Of a stretch of 64,000 bases of DNA, positions 20,668-31,983 are shown one piece after another. Under the pieces are notes generated by a model. The model worked only from the letters and a program-made list of their open reading frames with translations. It was not told the DNA's origin and ran no database searches. Source of the stretch: Ascarosepion bandense (lineage: Eukaryota > Mollusca > Cephalopoda > Sepiida > Sepiidae); NCBI GenBank assembly GCA_037127315.1, contig JBBBDQ010001186.1, positions 3,231,001 through 3,295,000 of the forward strand, given 5' to 3'. Both the position numbers and the translations under genes were made by a program. The first letter of the stretch is position 1. Each line of letters starts with the position of its first letter.

Positions 20668-21367
20668 CTAGAGGTATAGCCCGGCATTGCTCGGGTGTAA
20701 TGAAAGCTTTAAAACTAATCCATGGTCCCGGAACTCAGACTCTTTGGACGTTGGCACGAAAGACTAAAACGCAATAGTTGTTTCCAGTTAAAGGGAAACC
20801 GTAGATTGAAAAAAAAAATGAATGGATGTTAGTCAAATTTTGATTTCCTGGTATCGATATCAAATAAGTTTTTTTCGTCGCAAACTGAATTTTGAAGGCT
20901 AAATAAACCCTCTGAGTAAATGGTATAATGGCTGAGACTAAGAACTACAATTATACCTACTTAGAGCCAAACCCGAAGCAAAAACTAAAATAAAAGAGCT
21001 GAAAAAAATACAGACATACATGCAGATAAACAGACACACACACAAACATCTTGCCTTTTATATATATATATATTACCGATTTTCTGCACTATTCTAAGAG
21101 CTGGAACCTTGAAACTTCTGAACATCGTTTCTTATGTCTTTGTCTATGAGTGTATCAAATTTGATTAAAATCGAACCACTCCTTCTATAACCCGATTGTT
21201 TCGATTTTCGATATTTACCGGGGGTACCTCGACACAAAACCTAGCTAAGAACACTCGCAGACGCTTTTAGTACAACTGTGTAAATTTTCAAGAAAATCGG
21301 TTCAGCCGTTTCAAAGTCTGTAGGTAACGGACACACACACACACAGACAAAGTTCCATTTATAAATA

Positions 21368-21371
<4 letters not shown>
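20668..21371 (-). mobile_element. Non-autonomous Helitron-like element, copy A
   Basis: On the minus strand it ends in a GC-rich hairpin (CCCGAGCAATGCCGGG) and then CTAG followed by T, the Helitron 3' end pattern. The 5' end lies at the AAACTTATTTATAAATGGAA block abutting a (TA)n tract. It carries internal CA and TA simple repeats and no ORF. Matching copies are at 25.8, 36.6, 42.1 and 57.9 kb. Confidence 0.65.

Positions 21372-21418
<47 letters not shown>
21372..21418. repeat. (TA)n tract
   Basis: About 47 bp, at the 5' end of Helitron-like copy A. Confidence 0.95.
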
Positions 21419-21421
<3 letters not shown>

Positions 21422-21429
21422 AACAATAA

Positions 21430-21625
21430 TTCTAACATTTTTAGGCATTCAAAACACCATGCCTGGCCACATACACAATTCCGCAAAACACAACTACACT
21501 TAAACATGAAAACAATAAACAAAAACTAAAACTTCTTGAAGCTATATACATAAAACAGTTGAAATCTAACCTGAACAAGATAAACTACGAAATCTCTACA
21601 ACTATCCTTAAATGCCTAGAATTAA
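21430..21625 (+). pseudogene. PLE endonuclease C-terminal fragment
   Basis: On the plus strand KLLEAIYIKQLKSNLNKINYE (21520-21590 or so) matches the block that follows GIY-YIG in Penelope-like endonucleases. Only this fragment is present. It ends at a 28-bp hairpin (21631-21658). Confidence 0.55.
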
Positions 21626-21630
21626 TAATA

Positions 21631-21658
21631 GAAGCCATTGGTTTATACCAATGGCTTC
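21631..21658. repeat. Perfect hairpin
   Basis: A 12-bp perfect inverted repeat (GAAGCCATTGGT and its complement) with a 4-base loop. Function unknown. Confidence 0.8.
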
Positions 21659-21887
21659 CCATACTTAATATTTCTTGTTTTCACTCTCGCTTGGTCATGT
21701 GTGACGTCATGAGCTGTGATGCGACATTTGATTCCAGCGTTTTAAATGCACGAGTTTGTTGTTGCTTGGAAATCTTCCATATAAACAAAAACAGTTTGTC
21801 ATTATATATATATATATACTGGCCTGATCATTTAGATTATTCGCATATTTTCGTAACAATAATAATTGAACACCTCCATATACCTAG

Positions 21888-22028
21888 GATGACATCTCTC
21901 TCATCCCTTGTTCCTTGTTTAGGATGTGGTTTCCGGTTTTATCTTTTCCAATCTTTTCACTATTACGTAGCCCCCTGCACATCAGTGGCGTTACCGCCTT
22001 GCTCGGGGTGATACGATTAAAAAAAAAT
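21888..22028 (+). repeat. LINE-A 3' tail
   Basis: It has the conserved LINE-A end with CATCAGTGGCGTTACCGCC and GGGGTGATACGATT followed by an A run. Confidence 0.8.
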
Positions 22029-22054
22029 ACGGTTTTAAGATCAAATAGAACAAG

Positions 22055-22556
22055 TGTGACTTCTTTTTAGAAAAAATTAAATATTTAGGCCAGATCATAG
22101 ACAAGAACGGTAGACGACCGGACCCTGATATGGCCCCGGCTATACGGAATATGCCGGTTCCCGGAAATACGACTTCACTTCAAAGTTTTCTGAGACTCGC
22201 CAATTATTATCAAAACTTAATTCCAAATATGCATGAACTGCGCGCACCCTTAAATCAACTCTTGAAAAAGGATAAAACTTGGATCTAGACTACAGAATAA
22301 CAATCGGCGTTTGAAAAAATAAAAGAAATTCTGATGTCAGAACTTTTATTTCCCCACTTCGATCCAAAACTGGAAATAATAGTCGCTAACGACGCCAGTT
22401 CTTATGGATTAGGCCCATGTTTGCTCTACAAGATGCCAGATGGTTTTAAAAACCAATAGCACGCGCATCAAGGACACTGCTTCCAGCGGTGAAACAATAC
22501 TCCCAAACTGAAAAAGAAGCTCTCGGCATTATCTACGCTATAACAAAATTTCATCG
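22055..22556 (+). pseudogene. Gypsy-type pol fragment (RT C terminus to RNase H)
   Basis: This is a relic of a second LTR retrotransposon. It has YLGQIIDKNGRRPDP, then FLRLANYYQNLIP (RT thumb), FDPKLEIIVANDASSYGLG (RNase H) and SQTEKEALGIIYAITKF. Stops lie near 22288, 22300 and 22458. No LTRs or other domains are attached. Confidence 0.75.
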
Positions 22557-22791
22557 TTAATTTTTAAAAAATATTGGATACATGTAGGGCTGCGTATATT
22601 GGTGTATTTTTATGGAAGTGAGAGGAAAATTGGGAGGAAAATTTGTGGTCGTGACGTCTCTCAGACAAACGTAAACAAACGTAAACATAGATACACGCTT
22701 GTACACCCATTGATGTACACAGAGGCACACACACGCGTGTTCGCCCACCAGAGCTCACACTAACACAACTATATGTGAACATTATGGGACT

Positions 22792-22793
<2 letters not shown>
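22557..22793. other. Unassigned sequence
   Basis: A CA/GT-rich stretch without recognisable coding content. Confidence 0.3.

Positions 22794-22844
<51 letters not shown>
22794..22844. repeat. (TA)n tract
   Basis: About 50 bp. Confidence 0.95.
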
Positions 22845-22845
<1 letters not shown>

Positions 22846-22904
22846 CTTTTTAAAAATAAATGATGGATCATGTTTTATTAATAAAACGGTATACAAAAGT
22901 ATGA

Positions 22905-22948
22905 CAACGTTTCAAATTTCAAGCGCCTTTCGATGGGCTCTTCTTCAG
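22905..22948 (-). repeat. PLE-type tail motif
   Basis: On the minus strand CTGAAGAAGAGCCCATCG is followed by GAAATTTGAAACGTTG. It resembles the degenerate hammerhead-like terminus motif seen elsewhere here. Confidence 0.35.
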
Positions 22949-23680
22949 AACAAAAGTCATTGGTAACTTAAAAACTGACTAGCTAGTAAGTAAAAGTTTA
23001 AAAACAAAATTTTTCTCTCAAAATGTTTATACCATTATTAAGAGGAAAGATTCAAGTAATTATTCATTATTTTTACAAATTTTTAATCCTTTCTGACACC
23101 AAACTTGTTTTTTGTTTTTTTATTTTTTTTCGTTAGTGGGTGACCAAATTGTTACCAAAGTTGACTATGGATTATGTAATATGACACAGCTCATTCTTTC
23201 CCACTGAAAAACACATTAATTTGGAACTTTTGCAAAGATCAAATAATTATCGGATTTAAATAAAATTTTCAGCCCTTATATATAAATGAATGAAATTATT
23301 TTTGAAATCATTATTTTTATAAAATCTTGGTAAAAAATATTTTTTTTTACATCTGTTACGTCTATGGCCATTCATATGATACACCACTATACATATATTG
23401 TTTAATATTTTGGCATATTTGTCAAGGAAATTTGAGTAATCGGCTGATTTTTAGTAATTGGTCATATCAGCATTTTGCCGATCACTCGGCGTCTGATGGT
23501 CAATTAATCGTTTTTTTTTATACTCACTCATCCGTTATATTTTTCTCGATATCACGGAAATGTAATCCCGGGTTTTTCCTGCTTGATCAGTTCTATTAAA
23601 CACTTAAATTTAATTTTCATCGAAAGTAATAAAATTACCAATTCTCAAGCAATTATTCGGTGCACACCCAATTCTTTGAC

Positions 23681-23685
<5 letters not shown>
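22949..23685. other. AT-rich unassigned sequence
   Basis: I see no feature in it. Confidence 0.3.
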
Positions 23686-23750
<65 letters not shown>

Positions 23751-23751
23751 G
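23686..23751. repeat. (CA)n then (TA)n compound microsatellite
   Basis: About 40 bp of CA followed by about 24 bp of TA, abutting the 5' edge of a LINE-A fragment. Confidence 0.95.
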
Positions 23752-23764
23752 AATAAGTAAAAGT

Positions 23765-24225
23765 CACTGGTGCCCCTGCAACAGGTGTTTACTTGTGCAA
23801 CCAGACTGGCAACTGGGTCCCACCCATTCACAGTTAGATCAACCAAATGCAGACGACAATTCTATTCCTTCAGTTTCTTTTCTCGCACTTCCCGCCCGTG
23901 GAACTCGTCTCCATATTCTTGCTTTCCTGACGGCTACAACGTCCAGAAATGTATATGCAATATCAATACTTATCTCTTAACCACCTGACTCTAGTTCTTT
24001 CCACACCACCCTATATATCCTTTCCTTTCTTTCCATTTTTGCAACAGTCATCACACCTGTATTCTCGTCTTTCTTTTGCTCCTTTCTAACTGGTTCGTCT
24101 TTCTCTTCACTATCCACCTATCTAATCTTTTTACTCTGATGTAGCCCCCTTTTTACTCTTATTTAGCCCCCTGCACATCAGTGGCGTTACCGCCTTGATT
24201 CGGATGATATGATTAAAAAAAGTAA
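23765..24225 (+). pseudogene. LINE-A 3' fragment
   Basis: The coding end (ATRLATGSHPFTVRSTKC, FSRTSRPWNSSPYSCFPDGY) stops near 23986, followed by 3' UTR and the conserved tail at about 24165-24220. Confidence 0.8.
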
Positions 24226-24639
24226 AGAAAAGGTAGGAAAAAAGTTTCTTTTATCATACATGTTTCATTTTGACAAGCTTCTTCAGAGATCTTTTTAAAG
24301 ACGAATGATTTAGAAAAAAAATAAATTTTAGAAAATTCGAAAGAGAGTATATTAATGGAGGTTTGATTTCATTGGTCAGATACCTGTTACGTGTAATAAA
24401 GAAACAGATAAACATTTTGCAATGTAGAGAAAAAAGAAAGAATATGCCTATTTATACGTGCGTTCCACGTGTAATAAGAAGCAATATATGTTTATTTTAA
24501 ATTTATTGTAGACAGCTGTCACCCCTCTGGTGCTTTCAAGATGGAACAGTGTGTGGACCGTGGTCACTATAAAAATAAAAAATAATAGCAGTCTGTGTTT
24601 TTTTTTTCGGGGTGTCATTGACATTCTGAGGAGATAGAT
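24226..24639. other. Unassigned sequence
   Basis: No feature recognised. Confidence 0.3.
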
Positions 24640-24745
24640 TGCGTGCGTCAGTCGTTCACTTTGTCGAACTCTCTGCCTTCGGGCGGAGAGGAACCCAGAC
24701 GAGGCTCCGCCGAAGGGTAGAGTCTCGTATTGGGGGAAAAGCAAA
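24640..24745 (-). repeat. Repeat X fragment
   Basis: Reverse complement of the end block of repeat X at 2.3-2.7 kb (CGAGACT...CCCTTCGG core). Confidence 0.55.
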
Positions 24746-25762
24746 CATGAATTTTTTGTCCGAGCTCGGTGTTCTCATTTAAATGGCCTTGTCCAGCATC
24801 TACCTCGTGCATCCGCTCATAAGGGGAGGTGATTGATACCTTCGGAGTGTCATCGACAATTAGTATCAGACCTTGTTCTCTGCGACTCTAACAAATTGAC
24901 CTCTCCACTCTTCTGCTATTTGTTATTCTGACTTATGGTGTTTTATCATATAATAATTCTGCTTGTTCCTTCCCTAGTTAGTTATTTAGTTATTTAGTTC
25001 GTCCCTCCGTTACGCCACTGAAGAAAGATAACATTCTTTCTTTCCCCTCTATCTTTTTACTCTCCTCAGCCTTTCTCTCACCTTTGCCAAACGGAAGGGT
25101 AGTAAAGAGTGAGAGAGTAGGAGAAGAGAGCCTATAGCATTACCGTATCAGTAGCAGCTAATCTGGTGTTTGTAGCAATAATTGTGTGTGCATATCTGTG
25201 TGTACTATACAATATAGTAAAAACAAAAAAAAATTGTTGTCGTATCCCGCGACCTAATAACGAAATTTCTGGCCTTTACACCCTTGGCCATTACTCAGTT
25301 GGTCTTTTCTGTTTACAATGGACACAGCCATGATTTTTCAGTAATAAAAATTTTTTTCTCTTTCAAAATCTCTCACAAAATAGTGTACAGTATTTTGGTT
25401 ATGGTCTGTGCCTACGCCGCTTAATATAATATAAGATTACAGTAAAGTAGCTTTTATGGACATTACTTTTATAGATATTTTGATAAAATTACACTCTGCG
25501 TTATCGTTATTTTATTATCCGGTACCTTTTTGTTTGAAGACGTTACTATCATTTGTAGTATGACAAAGTAAAATTTTTCCAGGAAATCATAATTATCCTT
25601 TCGTGGAAATTCCACGGGTTCCGATAGTTTGTATTAATATCTCTTAGCACGGATGTTGTACTGTAGATACTTAGTACACATATTCTGTTATCATCCTGCC
25701 ACCTCAGCGATACAACAAAAGTTAAGTGTATGCAATTGAAAATAATTCATTCGTCAAGCCTA
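24746..25762. other. Unassigned sequence
   Basis: About 1 kb without a gene or a named repeat. Confidence 0.3.
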
Positions 25763-26323
25763 TCTAATCTAAATTTAAACTTATTTATAAATGGAACTTT
25801 GTCTGTGCGTGTGTGTGTGTGCGTCTGTGTTTGTGTGTCCGTGTGTGTGTGTGTGTCTGTCTGTTACCTATAGACTCCGAAACGGCTGAACTGATTTTCT
25901 TGAAAATTTACACAGTTGTACTATAAGCATCTGCGAGTGTTCTTAGCTAGGTTTTGTGTCGAGGTACGCCCAATAAATATCGAAAATCGATAATCGAAAA
26001 AATTGCGTTATAGGAGTGGTCCGATTTTAATCAAATTTGATACACTCAGAGACAAAGACATAAGAAACAATATTCAGAAGTTTCAAGGTTGTAGTTCTTA
26101 CAATAGTGCAGAAAATCGATAATATATATATATATATAAAAGGCAAGATGTTTGTGTGTGTGTCTGTTTATCTGTCTGTATGTCTTTTATACAAATCCAT
26201 AATTTTTATCCGATTCTCACCAAACTTCACACAAATATTATTTAGGCTGAGTCTGAACTCCAGGACCATGGATTAGTTTTAAAGCTTTCATTACACCCGA
26301 GCAACGCCGGGCTATACTGCTAG
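25763..26323 (+). mobile_element. Non-autonomous Helitron-like element, copy B
   Basis: It starts TCTAATCTAAA, ends CCCGAGCAACGCCGGG (hairpin), then TATACTG and CTAG, and the next base is T. This is the best-preserved copy (561 bp), with TC start and CTAG end as in Helitrons. It has no ORF. Internal GT and TA microsatellites are shared with the other copies. Confidence 0.7.
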
Positions 26324-26486
26324 TTTAAACTATAGACGAATTATGTGTGTTTATATCTTGGTAACGTTAGCTTGTGTATGAATGACAAAACGAAATGTTT
26401 TTTCCGTTCGAAATTATAGCATAATTATGTATACAGGTATCAAGCGGTGATGATTTACTTTTTTTAAAACAAAACGAGGGTATTTT

Positions 26487-26545
26487 TTTTTTAATCATAT
26501 CACCCCGAGCAAGGTGGTAACGCCACTGATGTGCAGAGTCGTGTG
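26487..26545 (-). repeat. LINE-A 3' tail fragment
   Basis: On the minus strand it has the conserved end GCACATCAGTGGCGTTACC and GGGGTGATATGATT plus an A run. Confidence 0.75.
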
Positions 26546-26599
26546 TTTATGAGTTGTTAAAGTTAGAATGTACGTGAATAATAGAACAAAATATATTTT

Positions 26600-26925
26600 C
26601 GTTTAAAATTCTTGTGAAATAAATTATATCAGATTTCAACCCCTATATTCAGCTCGGGTCATGCAAACATGGATGGAAGTGTTGTAAGATTATTGAATAA
26701 CTCCTCCCTAATTTTGAAAATGTTTGGATGTTTGAAAATTCCAGTTTGTGCGTTTTAAAAACGGAAAACTTAGTTATTGCGAATCGCTTGAAGATACCGA
26801 AATGTTGAAACCTAGGTTGCGAAAATAACTCATTTCCAAATGAAATATAGTTCTATAATATAAATGTATTGGACACTTTTTGATACAATCGTGTACTGGC
26901 CTAACTTATAACTAAAAACTAATTT
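26600..26925 (+). repeat. PLE-2 3' end relic
   Basis: Matches the end of the PLE-2 family: the CATGCAAACATGGATGGAAG block (as at 40.3 kb), then GAAACCTAGG and the tail containing ACTAAAAACTAA. It is noncoding and diverged. Confidence 0.55.
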
Positions 26926-27083
26926 GCGTGACGTGTTTCGTTCTATAGTATTTTATTAAACTAAAGAAATGTTTACGATGATGTAACTAGATATGTGAAC
27001 AAAACAAAGTTGTTTTGAGATATAAATATTTATATATAGTAAAGTTTTGTAATTTGCTTGAAGCATTGTGTAAAATAGTTATA

Positions 27084-27487
27084 TGGGTTATGTCTTGAAG
27101 GCTGTCACAATGCGTTGAGTAAAATAAAGGAAGGTAAAGAAGTGTTTAGGTATTACCTATTTATTAAACTGTCAGATCACACTAAGATAAACCACACATA
27201 CAAGCAGACTGATATCACCTGACCAAAAAGGCCCCAACTAGACTACACGCGCACGCGCGTACACACACACCCATACAGCAGTAGCAGCAGCAGACAGACA
27301 GCCAGCCAGAAATAGCCATTCTTTAAAAGGCCAGGAACACACTCAGACAGACAAAAGCTTCTCTGCCATTCTGAGGATGAGATTTTGATCTCGAAATATT
27401 AATGTTTAATAAATAGGTAATACCCAAAAACTTCTTATTTTATTTTACTAAACGCATTGTGACAGCATTCAAGACATAACCCATATA
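27084..27487. repeat. Fold-back element with 85-bp arms
   Basis: Arms at about 27084-27170 and 27405-27487 are reverse complements (ATGGGTTATGTCTTGAAGGC pairs with its partner at the right end). The 235-bp middle has CA repeats and a CTGAGGATGAGAT...ATCTCGAAATATT motif at 27371-27400 that looks hammerhead-like. Confidence 0.7.
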
Positions 27488-28110
27488 AATTTATATATAT
27501 CTTTCTTTCATATTCCCATCCTTTTTTCTTTCTCTTGCTATTATTTTTTTCTGATAATTTTGATTTCCCATTTTGTTTCATTATTGTGTGTATATATGTT
27601 CTTTTTGTAAGTTTATTTATGTTGATTTATTTTGTGGATATCTATCCCTATCCACTTTTGTGTGTATGTGTATATATTCTCTCCTATTTTTTTGTGTGTG
27701 CATTTTTGTGATTTGATGCATGTATTCTTTAAACCGTGTGTTTGTATTGTGTATATGTGTGATTTGATTTGTGTATTCTTAAATTTATGACGCCTCCGTC
27801 TAAAATGATACAATGCTCACTTCCCCTCTCTTAAAAACCGTTTTTAGAATATTCTGAATCAAGTTAACATTTATTTATTTTTCAACGGTCTGAAAGAAGT
27901 AGATTGTAATTTTTTTTACAACTGCCGAAATAAATTCTGGATACATAACCGTTCAATTGTGTGTTGTGTTTCCCTCTTAATATTTCATATTGCTCTGGAT
28001 AATATCCTTTGAGCTCTCTATTTTTATCTATTGAATATTTTATTTTAATTAGATAAAATCTTTCGGATTATCATCTCCGTTTTTACTGGTTTAACATTCT
28101 CTCTTTTCTC
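27488..28110. other. T-rich and GT-rich unassigned sequence
   Basis: No gene or repeat end is recognised. Confidence 0.3.
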
Positions 28111-28111
28111 T

Positions 28112-28177
<66 letters not shown>
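28111..28177. repeat. (CT)n then (TA)n microsatellite
   Basis: Compound simple repeat at the edge of the PLE-2 copy. Confidence 0.95.
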
Positions 28178-28178
<1 letters not shown>

Positions 28179-28970
28179 ATTGATTGTTTAATTACTTAGT
28201 TTCTGGTCATAATAAAATTAGACCAATGCACATTTGTATTAAAAAGTGTTCAATACAATTATATTGTAGAACTTTGAATATTCTTCATTTGTAAACGAGT
28301 TGTTACACGACCTAGTTATTTACCCAGTCGTGTCTTATCGCCTAAAGACACCAAATGATAGAAAAATAGGTCGCGTCATAAGCCTTTTACAAATGAAGAA
28401 TATATATATATATATATATATATATTCCATTTGTAAACAAGTTATTACACGACCTAGGTTTCTACCATGAGTGATGTCATCAGGCGATTTTCGATAACTG
28501 ATTTTACCGTTTACCGATTTATTTTTTTTTTTTTAAGAATGCTCACGTAACGGTGTTTTTTTTGTTTTGTTTTTTAACGCTCACGTGGCAGGGAATTTTT
28601 GAAGGCACAATATCCAAAATTACAAGAAGTTATAACGTTTTCTCGTCCATGGTTGTATGAACCTAATAGATATTTTTTGGTATGGTTACACTTAGTCATA
28701 ATTTTCGTTCTGTCATTGAATAGTTCGTTTTTGTTTGGGAATAGCATAATCTCTATCTTTTCTTCCTGGCACAGTCTACATATTTTGCCACCTTTGTAAG
28801 GCTTGGTTGTTTTTACTATACTCCACGTTATGTTTGGGTCTTTTCCATATTTTGATTTTAATTTCCAGACGTGGCTAGCCAATTTTTTAAGGTTTTCTAT
28901 TTTGAATTTAAAGATCAGCAGGTGCCAGTGATTGATTTTGATGTAATTAATTTATGTGCTCGTTGGAATG
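28178..28970 (-). pseudogene. PLE-2 fragment, endonuclease C terminus and tail
   Basis: On the minus strand 28574-28882 encodes ASHVWKLKSKYGKDPNITW, then a cysteine pair ICRLCQEEK, typical of the region after GIY-YIG in Penelope-like endonucleases. Downstream comes a noncoding tail with CTGATGACATCACTCATGG, GAAACCTAGGTCGTG and a block shared with 38.7, 39.8 and 44.7 kb. An inverted duplication of the tail surrounds a (TA)n tract at 28399-28427. Confidence 0.7.
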
Positions 28971-29014
28971 CTACTATTATTAGACTTACGTTATTTTTTT
29001 CTTTTTATATCCGT

Positions 29015-29115
29015 GTGTACATCTGTGTGTGTGTGTTTGTGCATGCATGCGTGTGTGTGTGTGTGTGTGTGTGCTTGTGCATGCGTGTGTGTGTGTGTGT
29101 ATATGTATGTATTCG
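29015..29115. repeat. (GT)n-rich region
   Basis: Interrupted GT repeats. The open frames across it are repeat artefacts. Confidence 0.9.
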
Positions 29116-29361
29116 CATGTACATGTGTATAAATGCTTATGAGTAAAATGTCGCGGTTATTTCTCCTTCTCATCATTTTCTTGCCTCCTTACACTCCCTC
29201 ACCATTCCTTTGCCTTTTCTTTCTCTTCATGGCTCTTAGTGCCAAAGTTCATGTAACAATGTCATTTCCGGTATCACAGACAGAATTGTTTGTTTAGTTG
29301 TTTTTAGGGCAATTCATTTTCTCCAATATTTGACGGTCTTCCCAAATTAATGTTATATGGG

Positions 29362-29362
<1 letters not shown>

Positions 29363-29437
<75 letters not shown>
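29363..29437. repeat. (CA)n tract
   Basis: A pure CA run of about 75 bp. Confidence 0.97.
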
Positions 29438-29496
29438 TAATAAAGTAATTTTTATCTGACATCTAAATTATGAAAGGCAACTGTATTTTTGTTATA

Positions 29497-29499
<3 letters not shown>

Positions 29500-29535
<36 letters not shown>
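29500..29535. repeat. (TA)n tract
   Basis: About 33 bp, followed by TATG-type degenerate repeats. Confidence 0.95.
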
Positions 29536-29537
<2 letters not shown>

Positions 29538-29576
29538 GTATATATATGTATGTATATGTATATGTTATTTATTCAG

Positions 29577-29851
29577 AAATTATAACATGGATATGTTATA
29601 ATATCACTACAAAAGTAGCTATTTTGTTTCGACACTTCTTGTGTCATGTCAAGTGATGTGTTTTATTTTAAATTGAATGGTTTTAAAAGGTTAAAAATAA
29701 GCAAAACCCATTTAGTCAAGGAGGTATTATTTTTTAACCTTTTAAAACCATTCAATTTAAAATAAACCACATGACTTGACAAGACACAAGAAGTGTCGAA
29801 ACAAAATAGCTACTTTTGTAGTGATATTATAACATATCAATGTTATAATTT
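29577..29851. repeat. Fold-back element with about 124-bp arms
   Basis: Arms 29577-29700 and 29728-29851 are near-perfect reverse complements with a 27-base loop. Each arm contains a GACACAAGAAGTGTCGAAAC-type hairpin-GAAA motif. No ORF. Only a few mismatches separate the arms, so it is recent or is kept similar by gene conversion. Confidence 0.85.
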
Positions 29852-30589
29852 ATTAATAAATATTATTATTATTATTAGCTCTACTTTGTATTGAGCACTT
29901 TTTTAAAAATAGTGTTTCTTTGGATGGGGAATATTATTCCACCCATACTTGTGTATATATATATATACATACAAAGATTTGCTAAAAACGAACATAAATG
30001 GCATCAAAGAAAGCAACAAGGGAGAAAAGGTTTAATTAACGAAGAATATTACTGGTCTCTGAAAAATTGTTGAAAAAATTTGCAACAGCTATTTAATGTA
30101 ACTAGAGCTACGATATTCTAAAACAGATTGTAGCTAAGTAGTATATTTCTTGAAGAATACCTGATAAACAACATTAAAAAAATTAGAAAAATGAACATTT
30201 CAGTCGTTCCAGTCATTATATGAGAACCAAGTTATGTTCAGCATTAAATTAGTAAACAGATAATTGCATTAGTTGAATCGATGTTTCGAGTTCAATGTCT
30301 TAAATTTTCCAGATATGGTTTTAGGAAGGGCATGCCACCCATTCTCTGTGTCTCTACTTCTTACACTTGACAACTTCATCGAGGAATTAGCATCGCTGAA
30401 CTGACACATGTAGAAAAGAAACAAAAAATATCGTTTTAGACAAAATGACATAGATACTGAAAAGTTAAATGTCAGAGAAGCGGTTTTTATTAGTTAGTAG
30501 ATCTTTGAATAATGAAGGATGATTTCGAATTAAAGACAAAACGGAAAACCTTGTGCTGAAATATGCAAGCTAAAGATAGAACCATTTAA
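29852..30589. other. AT-rich unassigned sequence
   Basis: Short open frames only (29891-30073, 30269-30451), with no recognisable product. Confidence 0.3.
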
Positions 30590-30773
30590 CGTGCAATATT
30601 GTTAAAAGAATGGATGAGAGAAAGAAAGAAGCTTAGAAAAAGAAAGAAAAAATAAGATAGGAAGGAATTAATAAACGAGACGAAAGGAAAGAATCTGATA
30701 AAAAAAATGAAAGAAAGACAGAATAATAAAAAATAAAAAATAAAACGAAAGAGTGAAGGAAATAAGAACCCAA

Positions 30774-30813
<40 letters not shown>

Positions 30814-31152
30814 AAAAAGAAAAATATATAGAAGAAAAATAGAAATGAAAAAGCAGAGGTTACAAAAAGAAAGAAAAATAATGATGTTAAAAAGAATGCT
30901 GGAAGGAGAGAGAAAGAAAGAAAGAAAGATCTATAGAAGACAAATAGAAATCAGAGAAGCAGAGGTTAAGAAAAAAGAAAGAAAAATGAAGCTGTTAAAA
31001 TGAAAGCGAGAAGGAGTAGAAAAAATCGAAATAGAAAGAAATAAATATTAAAAAATTCTATGAGAAAAAAAGAAAAGGCTGAGAAAGAAAGGAAGAAAGA
31101 AAGAAAGAAAGAAAGGTGAGAAAAGAAAAGAGAAAAGTATGGAGAGAAAGGA

Positions 31153-31185
<33 letters not shown>

Positions 31186-31545
31186 AAAAAGAATGAAAGA
31201 AAGAAGAAGGTGAGAATAGAAAATAGAAAAGAATGGAGAGAAAGGAGAAGAAAGAAAGAAAAAGAAAGAAAGAAAGAAGAAGGTGAGAAAAGAAAAGAGA
31301 AAAGAATGGAGAGAAAGGAGACGAAAGAAAGAAAGAAAGAAAGAAGGAAAAATGAAGATATAGCAAAAAAAAGAAGGAAACAGAAAGCAGAGGTTAAGAA
31401 AAAAGAAAGAAAAATAATGATGTTAAAACAAAAGAGAAAAGGAAAATACGAAATAGAAAGAAAGAAAGAAAGAAAGAAATATATAAGAAATTATATGAGA
31501 AAAAAGAAAAGGCTTAGAAAGAAAGAAAGAAAGAAGGATGCTTAA
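30590..31545. repeat. Polypurine (GAAA/GAAAG)n tract
   Basis: About 950 bp is nearly all purine on the plus strand. It is built of GAAA repeats with interspersed longer repeats such as GGTGAGAAAAGAAAAGAG. The long Lys/Arg/Glu-rich and Phe/Ser-rich frames on both strands are artefacts. Mirror-repeat purine runs can form triplex DNA. Confidence 0.95.
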
Positions 31546-31659
31546 CAGGATGTTTAAGAAAAACGGCACACCAACGTCTCTATAGGTGATTTAATACTGA
31601 AATCTGAATATTTTGTACGCATTTTTAGATAATAATGGTTTAGTGACACAAGTCTTACA

Positions 31660-31815
31660 AATTAACTCATAGAGGGGGGTGAGAAGAGGCAGATTCAGAC
31701 GCTTTCTCAGGATATTGCGCATTAATGAACATAACGAATCCAACTGAATTAGAACCCGACTCTCCGATTAACAAATTCCGAGACATTACCCATTACGCCA
31801 CCCACACATCAAAGC
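31660..31815 (-). repeat. SINE5-like tRNA-derived repeat
   Basis: On the minus strand TGGCGTAATGGG and, about 40 bases on, GGGTTCTAATTC resemble the A and B boxes of a tRNA. I see no other copy. Confidence 0.45.
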
Positions 31816-31983
31816 CTACAGCACCTGGTATTCTCAAGCGAACATCCATCCAGTTGGTGATCAAGGTCGACGTTGTTTAATTTCTGAGATCGTGTGGGAA
31901 GGAACAATAACTATACGAAATAGGAGAAGGAAAGAAAGTAAAAATGATAAGAAAAAAGAACAAATCAACAAGAAAAAGTGCCA

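Noticed and set aside
21559..22011. 150-aa plus frame
   Set aside because: It joins a PLE fragment, a hairpin, a TA run and a LINE-A tail, so it is a chance fusion.
31058..31545. Open frames rich in Lys/Arg/Glu (plus) and Phe/Ser/Leu (minus)
   Set aside because: They read through the polypurine tract and are compositional artefacts.
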